Positions 17,329 through 25,862 of a stretch of 64,000 nucleotides of DNA are shown piece after piece. Position 1 is the stretch's first letter. Each line of letters opens with the position of its first letter. Source of the DNA: Paranoxybacillus vitaminiphilus (GTDB lineage: Bacteria > Bacillota > Bacilli > Bacillales > Anoxybacillaceae). The position numbers and the translations under genes are program-made. Below the pieces are notes generated by a model. The model had not been told where the DNA came from. It worked only from the letters and a program-made list of their open reading frames with translations, and did no database searches. Location of the stretch: assembly GCF_003259935.1 (NCBI RefSeq), contig NZ_QLMH01000009.1:1-64000 (forward strand). Reading direction: 5' to 3'.

Positions 17329-17892
17329 TTACGATTTTAATACATCATGGTCAACATATCGTTCGCCGTTGAGCTCGCTGATAATGTTAATGGCTACCTT
17401 GGCTCCATCGCCGGCAGTGATAATCGTATGAACGCTTACTCCTGCTGCGGTTCCGGCTGCCCAAATTCCTTCGATATTGGTGCGGCCGGCGTCATCAACG
17501 TCGATGATCGTCTTAATACGCGGCTCTGTACCTGGTTTTGTTTTCACGCCAATTTTTTCAGCAAGGTCAGTTGCTATACCAGTTGCTAAAATAACATGTT
17601 TAGCTTCAAATGTTTGGTTTTCGGTTTCGACTTGAAAGCCTGTTTCTGATTTTTGGATATTGACAACTTGGCCATCTACCAATTCTGCTCCAAATTTAAC
17701 CGCTTGCTTTTTCCCGGTTTCCACTAGATCAGGACCTGTCGCTTCCATGACTCCATAGTGGTTTTCAATCCAAGCTCGTTTTGTAATGCTTTTATCGTTG
17801 TCAATCAATAATGTTTTTTTGCCTGCTTTTGCTGTAAAAATCGCAGCGCTTGCTCCGGCAGGACCAGCGCCGATAATCGCTACATCGTACAT
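17329..17892 (-). CDS. Short thioredoxin-reductase-like FAD protein
   Basis: The 187-residue protein begins with the Rossmann FAD motif YDVAIIGAGPAGASAAIFTAKAG, has VILATGIATDL near the middle, and ends with the second FAD motif (NIEGIWAAGTAAGVSVHTIITAGDGAKVA). Normal thioredoxin reductases have about 310 residues with an NADPH domain and a CxxC motif inserted between these halves. Both are missing, the protein being one continuous FAD domain. Similar short proteins are present in other bacilli, so it is probably a genuine gene, not a deletion. It presumably needs a partner for electron supply. Promoter side is the gap to bioY. Confidence 0.75.
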   Translation of the reverse strand: MYDVAIIGAGPAGASAAIFTAKAGKKTLLIDNDKSITKRAWIENHYGVMEATGPDLVETGKKQAVKFGAELVDGQVVNIQKSETGFQVETENQTFEAKHVILATGIATDLAEKIGVKTKPGTEPRIKTIIDVDDAGRTNIEGIWAAGTAAGVSVHTIITAGDGAKVAINIISELNGERYVDHDVLKS

Positions 17893-18180
17893 AATTTTCC
17901 ATCCCCTTTCTAAATAATATGAATATTGCTTTCATTATACTATTAAAAGCGAACGGAATCGATTATTAAGCATCGAAAATGCCGAAAAAATCAATCTGTA
18001 ATTGAATCTAAGAGCACGATAATAATGACAATTGTAAGGATATACAGCTCTGTCCTGTTAGAAATGTAGTTTTTACTAACATATTAGGAAGTAACTTTGT
18101 CATTCCCTTATCAATAAAATTATTTTAAAGCAGAGCATAGCTGCCTTCGTTCATCTCTCTTCCCTTACCCCCCTCTTATA

Positions 18181-18210
18181 TGTTAACCCAATAAAATAAA
18201 AGGTTGACAA
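18181..18210 (+). promoter_or_regulatory. BirA operator overlapping the bioY promoter
   Basis: TGTTAACC (18181-18188) and GGTTGACAA (18202-18210) form the inverted repeat with a 13-base spacer expected for BirA-biotinyl-AMP operators. The right half contains the -35 TTGACA (18204-18209); a -10 CAGAAT lies at 18228-18233 with 18-base spacing. Excess biotin should repress bioYDA. The remaining gap 17893-18180 shows nothing else clear. Confidence 0.8.
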
Positions 18211-18264
18211 ATATATAATTTTTCATGCAGAATAGAAACAAAATATTGGATTGGGAGGTAAATA

Positions 18265-18828
18265 ATGAAAACGAAGTCGATGGTGTTAGTTGCTCTTTTT
18301 GCGGCGTTAACGGCAATCGGAGGATTTATTAAAGTCCCGATTCCCTATGTTCCATTTACGCTGCAAATTGTATCTGTTTATTTAGCCGGTTGTTTATTAG
18401 GACCGAAGCTCGGGATGTTAAGCCAGCTTGTTTATGTGCTGATTGGACTGGCAGGTGCACCTGTTTTTGCGGAGGGGGGAGGACCAAGCTACATTTTTAA
18501 ACCTACATTTGGCTATTTAATAGGTTTTGTGTTAGGAGCTTATGTCAATGGTTGGTTCGTTAAGAGATTTCAATTAGTAAAAACATCTTCGATTTTTCTC
18601 GCTAATTTTGCGTGCCTTCTTGTTGTGTATCTTCTTGGTTGTCTTTGGTTGTATGCAGCGATGAAGTTTATTGTCGAGAAGCCGTTCACCGTGGCTCAAA
18701 CATTATTATTTGGTTTTGTGCTTCCAATTCCAGGTGATATTTTATTATGCATCATCTGTTCTATTATCGCAGCAAAAGCTCTTCCAAGAACGAGTCTCAT
18801 TATTAATAAACAAGGAGTTGCATCCTGA
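18265..18828 (+). CDS. bioY: Biotin transporter BioY (ECF S component)
   Basis: The 187-residue, six-segment membrane protein is typical: MVLVALFAALTAIGGFIKVPIPYVPFTLQ at the start, LAGCLLGPKLGMLSQLVYVLIGLAG-PVFA, then GGPSYIFKPTFGYLIGF. BioY captures biotin, alone or with an ECF energising module, which is not in this window. It heads a biotin operon and overlaps bioD by one base (TGATG). GGGAGG precedes the ATG. Confidence 0.95.
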   Translation: MKTKSMVLVALFAALTAIGGFIKVPIPYVPFTLQIVSVYLAGCLLGPKLGMLSQLVYVLIGLAGAPVFAEGGGPSYIFKPTFGYLIGFVLGAYVNGWFVKRFQLVKTSSIFLANFACLLVVYLLGCLWLYAAMKFIVEKPFTVAQTLLFGFVLPIPGDILLCIICSIIAAKALPRTSLIINKQGVAS

Positions 18829-19553
18829 TGGGAAAAGCGATTTTTATCACAGGCACAGGAACGGAAATTGGCAAAACGGTTGTCACTTCCTTTCTATATC
18901 TAGCATTGCAGGAAATGGGAGTGAAAACAAAAATTTTTAAACCGATTCAAACAGGATTAGCCGAAGAAAACGCTTCTTCTTTTGCCGATCAATATTGGTA
19001 TGAAGAAGTGCTCGGAGAAGAAAAAGGCTCTACGGGGATGTATTATATGGAACCAGCCGTTTCCCCGCACTTAGCATCGGTGTTAACCAACACAACGATT
19101 AGTCCCGATTTAATTAAAAATAAAATTTTCGAATTAAAAAATCAGTACGATGTTGTTCTTGTTGAGGGAGCGGGTGGCCTCGCTGTTCCGCTGATTGAAA
19201 ATTCAAATGGGTTCTATATGACGAAAGATTTAATTAAAGAATGTGAATTGCCGGTGATTATTGTGTCTTTGGCAGGATTAGGGGCGATACACCATACCGT
19301 TAGCACTGTTTCTTACGCAGAGAAGCATCATATCGATATGATTGGTCTCATCTTCAATTATTTCGACTCCAAAAATATTGTTCATTTAGATAATGTGCGC
19401 ACAATACAAAAAATGTTGAATCTTCCAGTACTCGCTAAATTACCAACAATGGATTCTTTATCAAAAGACAGTCTCATTCAATTGGCAAAAATATTTTTAT
19501 CGAATAAAGAAATTAAGAATGTATTGTTAGGGGGATTAGCAATTGAAGTATAG
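18828..19553 (+). CDS. bioD: Dethiobiotin synthetase
   Basis: The 241-residue P-loop enzyme carries ITGTGTEIGKTVVTSFL at the start (Walker A), KIFKPIQTGL with the catalytic Lys, and VEGAGGLAVPLIEN, the BioD signature. It carboxylates and cyclises 7,8-diaminopelargonate to dethiobiotin using ATP and CO2. It overlaps bioY at its start and bioA at its end, so translation is probably coupled. Confidence 0.95.
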   Translation: MGKAIFITGTGTEIGKTVVTSFLYLALQEMGVKTKIFKPIQTGLAEENASSFADQYWYEEVLGEEKGSTGMYYMEPAVSPHLASVLTNTTISPDLIKNKIFELKNQYDVVLVEGAGGLAVPLIENSNGFYMTKDLIKECELPVIIVSLAGLGAIHHTVSTVSYAEKHHIDMIGLIFNYFDSKNIVHLDNVRTIQKMLNLPVLAKLPTMDSLSKDSLIQLAKIFLSNKEIKNVLLGGLAIEV

Positions 19554-20925
19554 TTACGAACAATTAGAACAATTTGATAAACAATATGTTTGGCATCCAT
19601 TTACACAAATGAAATCCTACTTGGAAGAGAAGCCGTTAATTATTGAAAGAGGAAAGGGAAGTTATCTTTATGATGTAGACGGGAATCGATATTTGGATGG
19701 TTATGCATCCCTATGGGTAAATGTACATGGACATAATGACCCTGAATTAAACGAAGCGCTGCATGAACAAATCGAAAAAATTTCTCATTCAACGCTTTTA
19801 GGCTCTGCCAATGTTCCTTCCATTCTATTAGCGAAAAAACTAGTTGAAATTTGGGGCGGAAAATTATCAAAAGTATTTTATTCCGATACAGGGGCTGCTG
19901 CTGTTGAAATTGCTTTGAAGATGGCCTATCAGTATTGGCAAAACATCGATCCTGTCCGCTACAAGCATAAAAACAAATTTATTTCACTAAAAGAAGCGTA
20001 TCACGGAGATACAATTGGTGCGGTAAGTGTAGGCGGAATGGATTTATTCCATCGAATCTTCAGACCGCTGCTGTTTGAACGAATTGAAGTTCCTTCTCCT
20101 TATGTGTACCGGATGGACGAATATGGCGATGAAGAGGAAATTGTGAATTATTGTTTAAAACAACTTGAGGAAACTCTTGAACAGCGTCATTCGGAAGTCG
20201 CCGGAATGATTGTTGAACCGCTCGTTCAAGGAGCGGCAGGAATCATTACGCATCCGGAAGGGTTTTTAAAAGGGGTTGAAACGCTTTGCCGCAAATACAA
20301 TATTTTGTTTATTTGTGATGAAGTGGCTGTAGGATTCGGCAGAACAGGAACATTGTTTGCCTGTGAACAAGAAGAGGTCGAGCCGGATATTGTATGCTTA
20401 GGAAAAGGGATCACAGGCGGCTATTTACCGCTTGCGGCAACATTAACAACAGAAGAAATCTATTCTGCATTTTTAGGAGAAGTTCATGAAAATAAAACCT
20501 TCTTCCATGGACATACATATACGGGAAACCAATTATCTTGTTCGGTTGCTTTAAAAAATATAGAGCTCATTGAAAAGAGACACTTAGTTTCCGATGTACA
20601 GCGCAAGGCTCAAGCGTTGGCAGGCAAGCTGCAAAAGCTTTATGAACTGCCAGTCGTCGGTGATGTGCGTCAAAAAGGGTTAATGATTGGGATCGAAATC
20701 GTCAAGGATAAGAAAACAAAAGAAATTTTTGACCGCTCGGAGCAGATCGAGCATAAAATGATTTTGGAAGCAAGAAAGCGCGGGCTCATTATCAGACCAT
20801 TAGGACCTGTCTTGACGTTTATTCCGGTTTTAGCGATGACAGATGAACAGCTGGAAAGCTCCGTTGATATTATTTTTGCTGCGATTAACGCAACGGTTCA
20901 AGCCAATAAAGTGAAATTAATGTAA
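19543..20925 (+). CDS. bioA: Adenosylmethionine-8-amino-7-oxononanoate aminotransferase
   Basis: The 460-residue class III aminotransferase has VWHPFTQMKSY at the N-terminus and FYSDTGAAAVEIALKMAYQYW, the PLP phosphate site. IVEPLVQGAAGIITHPEGF, CDEVAVGFGRTGTLFA and the PLP lysine in CLGKGITGGYLPL are all present. It makes 7,8-diaminopelargonate from KAPA. Whether it uses S-adenosylmethionine or lysine as donor (the B. subtilis BioK type) is not settled. The start is TTG 19543, overlapping bioD by 11 bases, with GGGGG ahead. bioF, bioB and bioW/H are not in this operon. Confidence 0.92.
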   Translation: MKYSYEQLEQFDKQYVWHPFTQMKSYLEEKPLIIERGKGSYLYDVDGNRYLDGYASLWVNVHGHNDPELNEALHEQIEKISHSTLLGSANVPSILLAKKLVEIWGGKLSKVFYSDTGAAAVEIALKMAYQYWQNIDPVRYKHKNKFISLKEAYHGDTIGAVSVGGMDLFHRIFRPLLFERIEVPSPYVYRMDEYGDEEEIVNYCLKQLEETLEQRHSEVAGMIVEPLVQGAAGIITHPEGFLKGVETLCRKYNILFICDEVAVGFGRTGTLFACEQEEVEPDIVCLGKGITGGYLPLAATLTTEEIYSAFLGEVHENKTFFHGHTYTGNQLSCSVALKNIELIEKRHLVSDVQRKAQALAGKLQKLYELPVVGDVRQKGLMIGIEIVKDKKTKEIFDRSEQIEHKMILEARKRGLIIRPLGPVLTFIPVLAMTDEQLESSVDIIFAAINATVQANKVKLM

Positions 20926-20930
20926 ATTTA

Positions 20931-20965
20931 CAAGCTGTCGGGCGAATCTCGACGGCTTGTTTGCG
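20931..20965 (+). terminator. Terminator of bioYDA
   Basis: ACAAGCTGTCG / CGACGGCTTGT stem with one wobble, followed by TTTGCGTTTTG. Confidence 0.7.
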
Positions 20966-21103
20966 TTTTGAACATCTTGGATTTGCTTTTTTCAAAAATC
21001 AAACAAAAAAATCAAAAAATACAGCGCATTCGCCCATGCCCTCCACGTTTGTCCTACATATGTATAGAAATGTAACGAGAAAATACTAAGGAGGATAAAT
21101 GCG

Positions 21104-21367
21104 ATGAGTGACGTGAATGTACAAGATACAAGAATATGGGGTTTTGGCCGTCCATGGGGCTTTGGTTGGCGTCCATGGGGCTTTGGTTTTGGCCGTCCAT
21201 TCTTTGGTGGCTTTGGCGGCCCATTCTTGGGCGGTTTTAGCGGCGGTCTTTTAGGAGGATTGTTGGGTGGCGCGCTACTAAGCCCGTTCTATGGCGGTTA
21301 TGGTTATGGTGGCTATCCTTTCTATGGCTACGGATACGGAGTCCCTTACGGAGGAATGTGGTGGTAA
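21104..21367 (+). CDS. Gly/Phe/Trp/Tyr-rich small protein
   Basis: The 87-residue product starts MSDVNVQDTRIWGFG. It consists of repeated (R/W)PWGFG units (residues 12-32), GGFGGPFLGGFSGGLLGG blocks (35-58) and a GYGYGGYPFYGYGYG tail ending MWW. It has almost no charged residues beyond a few Arg and no normal hydrophobic core. Such low-complexity proteins in spore formers are often coat or crust components, but I do not recognise this one. AAGGAGG precedes the ATG and a terminator follows the stop, so it is a single-gene unit. Function unknown. Confidence 0.75.
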   Translation: MSDVNVQDTRIWGFGRPWGFGWRPWGFGFGRPFFGGFGGPFLGGFSGGLLGGLLGGALLSPFYGGYGYGGYPFYGYGYGVPYGGMWW

Positions 21368-21379
21368 TAAAAATTGCTT

Positions 21380-21412
21380 GAGCCTGCCTGTTCTATGGCA
21401 GGCTTTTATATT
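21380..21412 (+). terminator. Terminator of the Gly-rich gene
   Basis: AGCCTGCC / GGCAGGCT stem then TTTATATTT. Confidence 0.8.
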
Positions 21413-21413
21413 T

Positions 21414-21475
21414 AACATGTTCCCCGGGAAGTCTCCCACCTCTAAGCGAAGTGTAGGTGGGTGAGGCTCATGTAA
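21414..21475. repeat. Repeat family 2 hairpin, copy a
   Basis: AACATGTTCCCCGGGAAGTC, then CTCCCACCT...AGGTGGG(T)GAG stem, then GCTCATGTAA. The outer ACATG/CATGT also pair. Sister copies are at 54603-54662 and 63570-63634. Confidence 0.75.
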
Positions 21476-21584
21476 CAGCTCTTTTTCAAAAGTTACTATT
21501 GTGTCATGTTCACACATCACATCGAACAAACAAAAGAATGGTTTTCATTTTTCCAAAGATGTTCTTGTTCGAAATGGGAGTCGT

Positions 21585-22652
21585 TCAATCCACAATTCCT
21601 GAATCAATGATTGTCACTTTTGCGTTTATTTTAATATCAAGAGTTGGATAATTTTCATAAAACGCTTTGTAGCTAAAGTTGCGATATCGGCTCTTCGCTT
21701 CTTCACCAAAACCAATTGGGTCAATTTGATGTGACTGTAAATGTTTTATCAGCTTACTAGTTTCTTTTACAATTTCTTTTTCGAAAGTTGTTTCAATTTT
21801 TTGTTTTATTTTCTTGTTATATTTTCTCTGCGAATATTCGTGTAAAATGCCTCTAAATTCGATGTCAACAGTAATGTTTGGCCGCTCTTTTGAACCAGAA
21901 AAGAAAAAATTCCGATCTGTAACAATACTTTTAACAGCAGCGTATTGATTGTCTGCCATTTGAATCGTATACGTTCCTTCTGTATAACGGTCGACTAAAA
22001 TTTTGAAATAAAACATATCGCTCTCCTTGATATAATGAACCATGCGATCGCCGTCAAATAAAGCGATACCGACGATTTTGACTTTATCTTTTTCTTTTTG
22101 AATATAAGGAAGGAAAGGATCTCTTCCATCTGAGTAATATGCATATAAAAACTTATGTAGATTTGTTTTTGGAATATCACGCTGCTCAATGTTTTGCCGA
22201 ATTAAATTTGATAAGTAAATTCCATTTCCCCGCGTTCCGTATTTTCCTTTTAATAATTCGTTGGCGGTTCCATTCACAACTGCTAAATACAGTCTCGTTC
22301 CAATTCGTGAATCGCGCTGTAACGTATCAATTATCGGAATAACTCCTTTTTTTGCAAGTTCTTCCCCGTATAATACCATTTCTAAACTTCCCTGAGCGAT
22401 TGGGTCGGAGGATTCATGCTGCAGTTCTTCAAAAATATCTTGGCTTGCGATTGATGTTGTCGTGAATGTTTCATTTAAGATCTTTTCTGTTTCATACACA
22501 GGAATTAAAGCGGTTCCTTTTATAGAGTTTTTGTCTATATAGTCATATCCTATAACCGTTAGAATGTTAATGTCGTCTAAAATGCTTTTGCGAATGCAGC
22601 CGCCAGCAATGATAATGAAGCTAGCCAGCAAAAGAACACGCCATTTTTTCAT
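21585..22652 (-). CDS. gerC: Spore germinant receptor subunit C (Ger(x)C lipoprotein)
   Basis: The 355-residue protein has a lipoprotein signal peptide with lipobox LASFIIIAGGC (Cys about residue 19). Family motifs follow: INILTVIGYDYID, QDIFEELQHESSDPIAQGSLEMVLYGEELAKKG, and a C-terminal domain with ELIKHLQSHQIDPIGFGEEAKSRYRNF-like sequence. GerC-type subunits anchor on the outer face of the spore inner membrane and are needed for receptor function. The start overlaps the stop of gerB by four bases. Last gene of the gerABC operon. Confidence 0.93.
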   Translation of the reverse strand: MKKWRVLLLASFIIIAGGCIRKSILDDINILTVIGYDYIDKNSIKGTALIPVYETEKILNETFTTTSIASQDIFEELQHESSDPIAQGSLEMVLYGEELAKKGVIPIIDTLQRDSRIGTRLYLAVVNGTANELLKGKYGTRGNGIYLSNLIRQNIEQRDIPKTNLHKFLYAYYSDGRDPFLPYIQKEKDKVKIVGIALFDGDRMVHYIKESDMFYFKILVDRYTEGTYTIQMADNQYAAVKSIVTDRNFFFSGSKERPNITVDIEFRGILHEYSQRKYNKKIKQKIETTFEKEIVKETSKLIKHLQSHQIDPIGFGEEAKSRYRNFSYKAFYENYPTLDIKINAKVTIIDSGIVD

Positions 22653-23737
22653 CCTTTTTTCCTCACTTTATGAATAATGTGAAGCAAAATAAAAATGAAC
22701 GGAACAAATCCATATAAAAAATAAAAGCCGACATATCCTAACATATCATTCAACAGGTTAACGTTTTCCCGTGTTTTAATAAGACAAACAGCGACCGTAC
22801 AAATTACGGACAGAACAATTAACGCGTATTTTTGCTGAATGTTTACAACCTGTTTTACAATTCGCGATGCACACCAAGCAGCGAGACAAATATTTGGCAA
22901 TATAACAATGGTCCAGGTGGCGATGCCAAGATATTCAAAACGCTCGATAAAAGGCATTTCAACGATTTTCCACATTGATAAAGTTGCCCAAATATGTTTT
23001 TGCAACTGTTTTTCACTAAAGAAAGCGAAAGTAATGACTGTTATTACAACATATATAAGGGTGGTTGAAAGGATGGCTAAATGTGCCCATTTTTTCGATT
23101 GCCCGGCATTTTTGATAAATGGATAATAAATGAACAATGTTTCAAATCCGAGAATTGTTAACGTCATATCTTTTGTTGCTTTTAAGATATCTAATATAGA
23201 ATGGTCAAAAATCGGCAATAACATGCGGAAGTTTGCATATTCAAACGTGTAAACGAACGTCAAGATTAAATAAGACGGCAAAATAATGCTGAAAAAGCAG
23301 ACACCGACCACTGCACGAAAGCCGCCTAAAACAATATAGATGGTAAGCAGCATAAAAGCAGCGGCCAAAACCTCTATCTTTAAATCCGGGAACATCCAAA
23401 CTTGAACGACCTCAATATATGTACGGAGAACACCGACAACGAGTGCTGTATAATACAGCGCTAAAAGAAGGTTTAAAATGTTGCCGATTAATTTCCCAAA
23501 GATTTGTTGGTTTGTCTCGACAATGCTGCCGTTTGTTTTTTGTAAAATAGAATACATCATCCATAGAGTAATATGTCCGGCGATGCCGGCTAATATAACG
23601 GAAATCCAGGCATCGTATCCTGCGGACTTAGCAATAATACGTTGATATCCTAATACGCCGATACCGATTTGCATAGAGGACACGGCAAAAAAGACAAGAA
23701 ATGGAGAAATTTTAAATCGTTCGGAAATGGCTTGCAT
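22649..23737 (-). CDS. gerB: Spore germinant receptor subunit B (GerB family, APC-like)
   Basis: The 362-residue integral membrane protein has about ten hydrophobic segments, of the spore germination amino acid permease type in the APC superfamily. FLVFFAVSSMQIGIGVLGYQ at the start and ILGFETLFIYYPFIKNAGQSKKWA in the middle are typical. It is thought to bind the small-molecule germinant. GGGAGGAG lies 13 bases before the chosen ATG. It sits between gerA and gerC on the same strand. Confidence 0.93.
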   Translation of the reverse strand: MQAISERFKISPFLVFFAVSSMQIGIGVLGYQRIIAKSAGYDAWISVILAGIAGHITLWMMYSILQKTNGSIVETNQQIFGKLIGNILNLLLALYYTALVVGVLRTYIEVVQVWMFPDLKIEVLAAAFMLLTIYIVLGGFRAVVGVCFFSIILPSYLILTFVYTFEYANFRMLLPIFDHSILDILKATKDMTLTILGFETLFIYYPFIKNAGQSKKWAHLAILSTTLIYVVITVITFAFFSEKQLQKHIWATLSMWKIVEMPFIERFEYLGIATWTIVILPNICLAAWCASRIVKQVVNIQQKYALIVLSVICTVAVCLIKTRENVNLLNDMLGYVGFYFLYGFVPFIFILLHIIHKVRKKG

Positions 23738-23759
23738 CTTGCATTATGCTCCTCCCAAA

Positions 23760-25268
23760 TCATTCATCAATATCCTTTTTCTGCTTCGCTTTTTTCTTTG
23801 AAAAGCGGATTGGCTGTTCAGGGCGAAGGTGCTGCGGGCGCTTTGATTGTTGAGAAAATGGCAAACGAATGAGCGCATCTTTTAAATCTGTCACTCGTAG
23901 CGGATAAATCGGCTCCAAAAACGGTCTTCCTAAAGATGTTAGCTGAAGTAAATGCCCCATTAAAAAGCAAAAGCAGAACACGACACCTAACAGTCCCCAA
24001 AATTCCGCAAACAATAAGAACGGAAATCTCATTAAACGAATGGTATTGCCCATTTTATAAACCGGGGTCGTAAATGATGCCAGTGCTGCTAAAGCAACAA
24101 GAATAAGCAAGACATTACTTGTTAAACCTGCTTCAACTGAAGCTGTTCCAATGACGATACCTCCCACGATACCGATTGTCTGACCGACTTTTGTCGGCAG
24201 CCTTGCCCCTGCCTCTCTTAAAAGCTCAATCGTCAACTCTAAAAATAATGCTTCTAAAATAGGAGGGAAGGGAATTTCGCGGCGCGATGTAATAAGTGTG
24301 CCTAATAAGTCTTTCGGAATTAGTTCGTAATGATAATTTAGTGTCGCAACATAAATAGGCGTAATCAATACGGAAAATGCGACGGAAAATAAACGAATGA
24401 GACGAAAAAACGATGCGATATACCAGTTTAAAAAATAGTCTTCAAATGATGAAAAGAACTCCACTAATGTGGTTGGACCAATTAATGCATGGGGAGAGCC
24501 GTCAACAATAATCGCCACTTTTCCTTCAGCTAGAATGGCAGCTACCCGGTCTGGCCGTTCTGTATCCAATAGCTGAGGAAAAGGAGACTTTTGATTATCG
24601 GAAATTAACTGTACAATATAAGAACTGTCTGTGATTTGATCAAAATCAATTTCGCTAATTCTTTGTGTAACCGTGTTAACATTTTCTTCATCGGCAATGC
24701 CTTTGAGGTAAATAATTGCGATTTTCGTTTTTGATAATTTGCCGATTTTAAGGATTTTAACTGTTAATTTATTACAAGGAATTCGCTTCCGTAATAGATG
24801 TAGATTGATTTCTAGCGATTCGAGAAATGTTTCCTTTGGACCAACAACGCTAAATTCTACTTCAGGGATTGAAACGTTTCTAATAACGTTTCGTTGTGCC
24901 TTAATCAAAGCCCCTTCACTAGCAAACTCATGAAACTGTACAATTAAATAACCTTCATGCATCTTCTCTTCGGCAGTGGTAACATCAGATGTAATAATAA
25001 TATCTTCAACAGGAATCATCTGTTTAATATCATCTAATGTTTCAATAGGGGAATGGAGCAAATAAGGCAAAATGTTTTTTTGGACAATTTCGAAATCAAC
25101 TAAGGGGACGATGTACGACACCCAAAAACGTTGTTGTGAATGGGAATTTGTAAAAGTTTGTTTTTCGAAATCCATTGATTGTGCCAATACATGAAGTAAT
25201 TCCGATGTTGTATTGAACGATGACGTCTGCTTCTGTTTATTTTGCTTCTTGCTAAACCAATTGAACAT
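23760..25268 (-). CDS. gerA: Spore germinant receptor subunit A (GerA family)
   Basis: The 502-residue subunit starts MFNWFSKKQNK with a soluble N-terminal domain (to about residue 240). The conserved GerA stretch RPDRVAAILAEGKVAIIVDG and five or so membrane segments follow (FSVAFSVLITPIYVATLNYH and others). RREIPFPPILEALFLELTIELLREAGARLP and GIVGGIVIGTASVEAGL are family signatures. GerA subunits form the transmembrane ion channel of the germinant receptor. I prefer the second of two close ATGs (25268) because AAGGTG is too close to the first. Expression is normally sigma-G dependent; I could not fix a promoter. Confidence 0.94.
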   Translation of the reverse strand: MFNWFSKKQNKQKQTSSFNTTSELLHVLAQSMDFEKQTFTNSHSQQRFWVSYIVPLVDFEIVQKNILPYLLHSPIETLDDIKQMIPVEDIIITSDVTTAEEKMHEGYLIVQFHEFASEGALIKAQRNVIRNVSIPEVEFSVVGPKETFLESLEINLHLLRKRIPCNKLTVKILKIGKLSKTKIAIIYLKGIADEENVNTVTQRISEIDFDQITDSSYIVQLISDNQKSPFPQLLDTERPDRVAAILAEGKVAIIVDGSPHALIGPTTLVEFFSSFEDYFLNWYIASFFRLIRLFSVAFSVLITPIYVATLNYHYELIPKDLLGTLITSRREIPFPPILEALFLELTIELLREAGARLPTKVGQTIGIVGGIVIGTASVEAGLTSNVLLILVALAALASFTTPVYKMGNTIRLMRFPFLLFAEFWGLLGVVFCFCFLMGHLLQLTSLGRPFLEPIYPLRVTDLKDALIRLPFSQQSKRPQHLRPEQPIRFSKKKAKQKKDIDE

Positions 25269-25350
25269 TATCATTCACCTTCTAAGGTAAAAACATTTAC
25301 TATAGTTTGTGTAATTTTCCAACTTTTATTTATAAGTAACGGCGAAATCG

Positions 25351-25396
25351 AAAAAAGAAGATGAGCCCTACTGTGTATAAACTCATCTTCTTTTTG
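25351..25396. terminator. Bidirectional terminator below the cotF-like genes
   Basis: AAAAAAGAAGATGAG / CTCATCTTCTTTTT stem with T runs on either strand; on the minus strand it ends the coat gene transcript. Confidence 0.75.
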
Positions 25397-25400
25397 CTTT

Positions 25401-25499
25401 AGACCTCACGCGAGCTTCACAATATATCGGCCATTTATCCAATGTTATGTCCTATTATATTGTGTTGTGGGGTCTGACCCTGCGGCTTTTGGGACAGCC
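25401..25499. repeat. Dispersed repeat family 1, copy downstream of the coat genes
   Basis: AGACCTCACGCGAGC ... CACAATATAT ... TATATTGTG ... GGGGTCTGACCC ... GGCTTTTGGGACAGCC. The outer left arm is lost. Confidence 0.75.
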
Positions 25500-25512
25500 G
25501 CCTCTGTTCGCG

Positions 25513-25845
25513 TTACTGAACCATGTTGTTGTAAGGGAATTGGTTTGCATATCCTTGAAATTGTTGATATGTTTGTTGCAGTTTTTGCTGATCAGCTGCT
25601 TCAAGAGTGTACCAGCCCTTTTTGAACATTAAATTATACAGTTCGCGTTGACAGTTTTGCGTTTCTGTAAAAATGTTTAACACATCTTGATAAAGACTGT
25701 TGTGGCTTGCCTCATTTAAAAATGTCGAGTAAGAATGGGTCATATATTTTTCTGTTGTTAAGATGTCATTCAGAAAATCGCGTTCGTTCATTTGCGGTGT
25801 TTTCGGTGTTTGCGTTTCGGGATTTTGAATTTTGGTTTGATTCAT
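25513..25845 (-). CDS. CotF-like spore coat protein
   Basis: The 110-residue protein has a Pro/Thr/Gln-rich start followed by the coat F domain: MNERDFLNDILTTEKYMTHSYSTFLNEASH and LFKKGWYTLEAADQQKLQQTYQQF-like helices. The domain is a ferritin-like helical bundle found in spore coat proteins. I place the start at the MNQTK methionine, eight bases after AAGGAGG; six codons upstream another ATG overlaps the preceding stop. It follows its paralog on the same strand and forms a two-gene unit. Confidence 0.85.
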   Translation of the reverse strand: MNQTKIQNPETQTPKTPQMNERDFLNDILTTEKYMTHSYSTFLNEASHNSLYQDVLNIFTETQNCQRELYNLMFKKGWYTLEAADQQKLQQTYQQFQGYANQFPYNNMVQ

Positions 25846-25862
25846 TTGAGCGTCCTCCTTCA

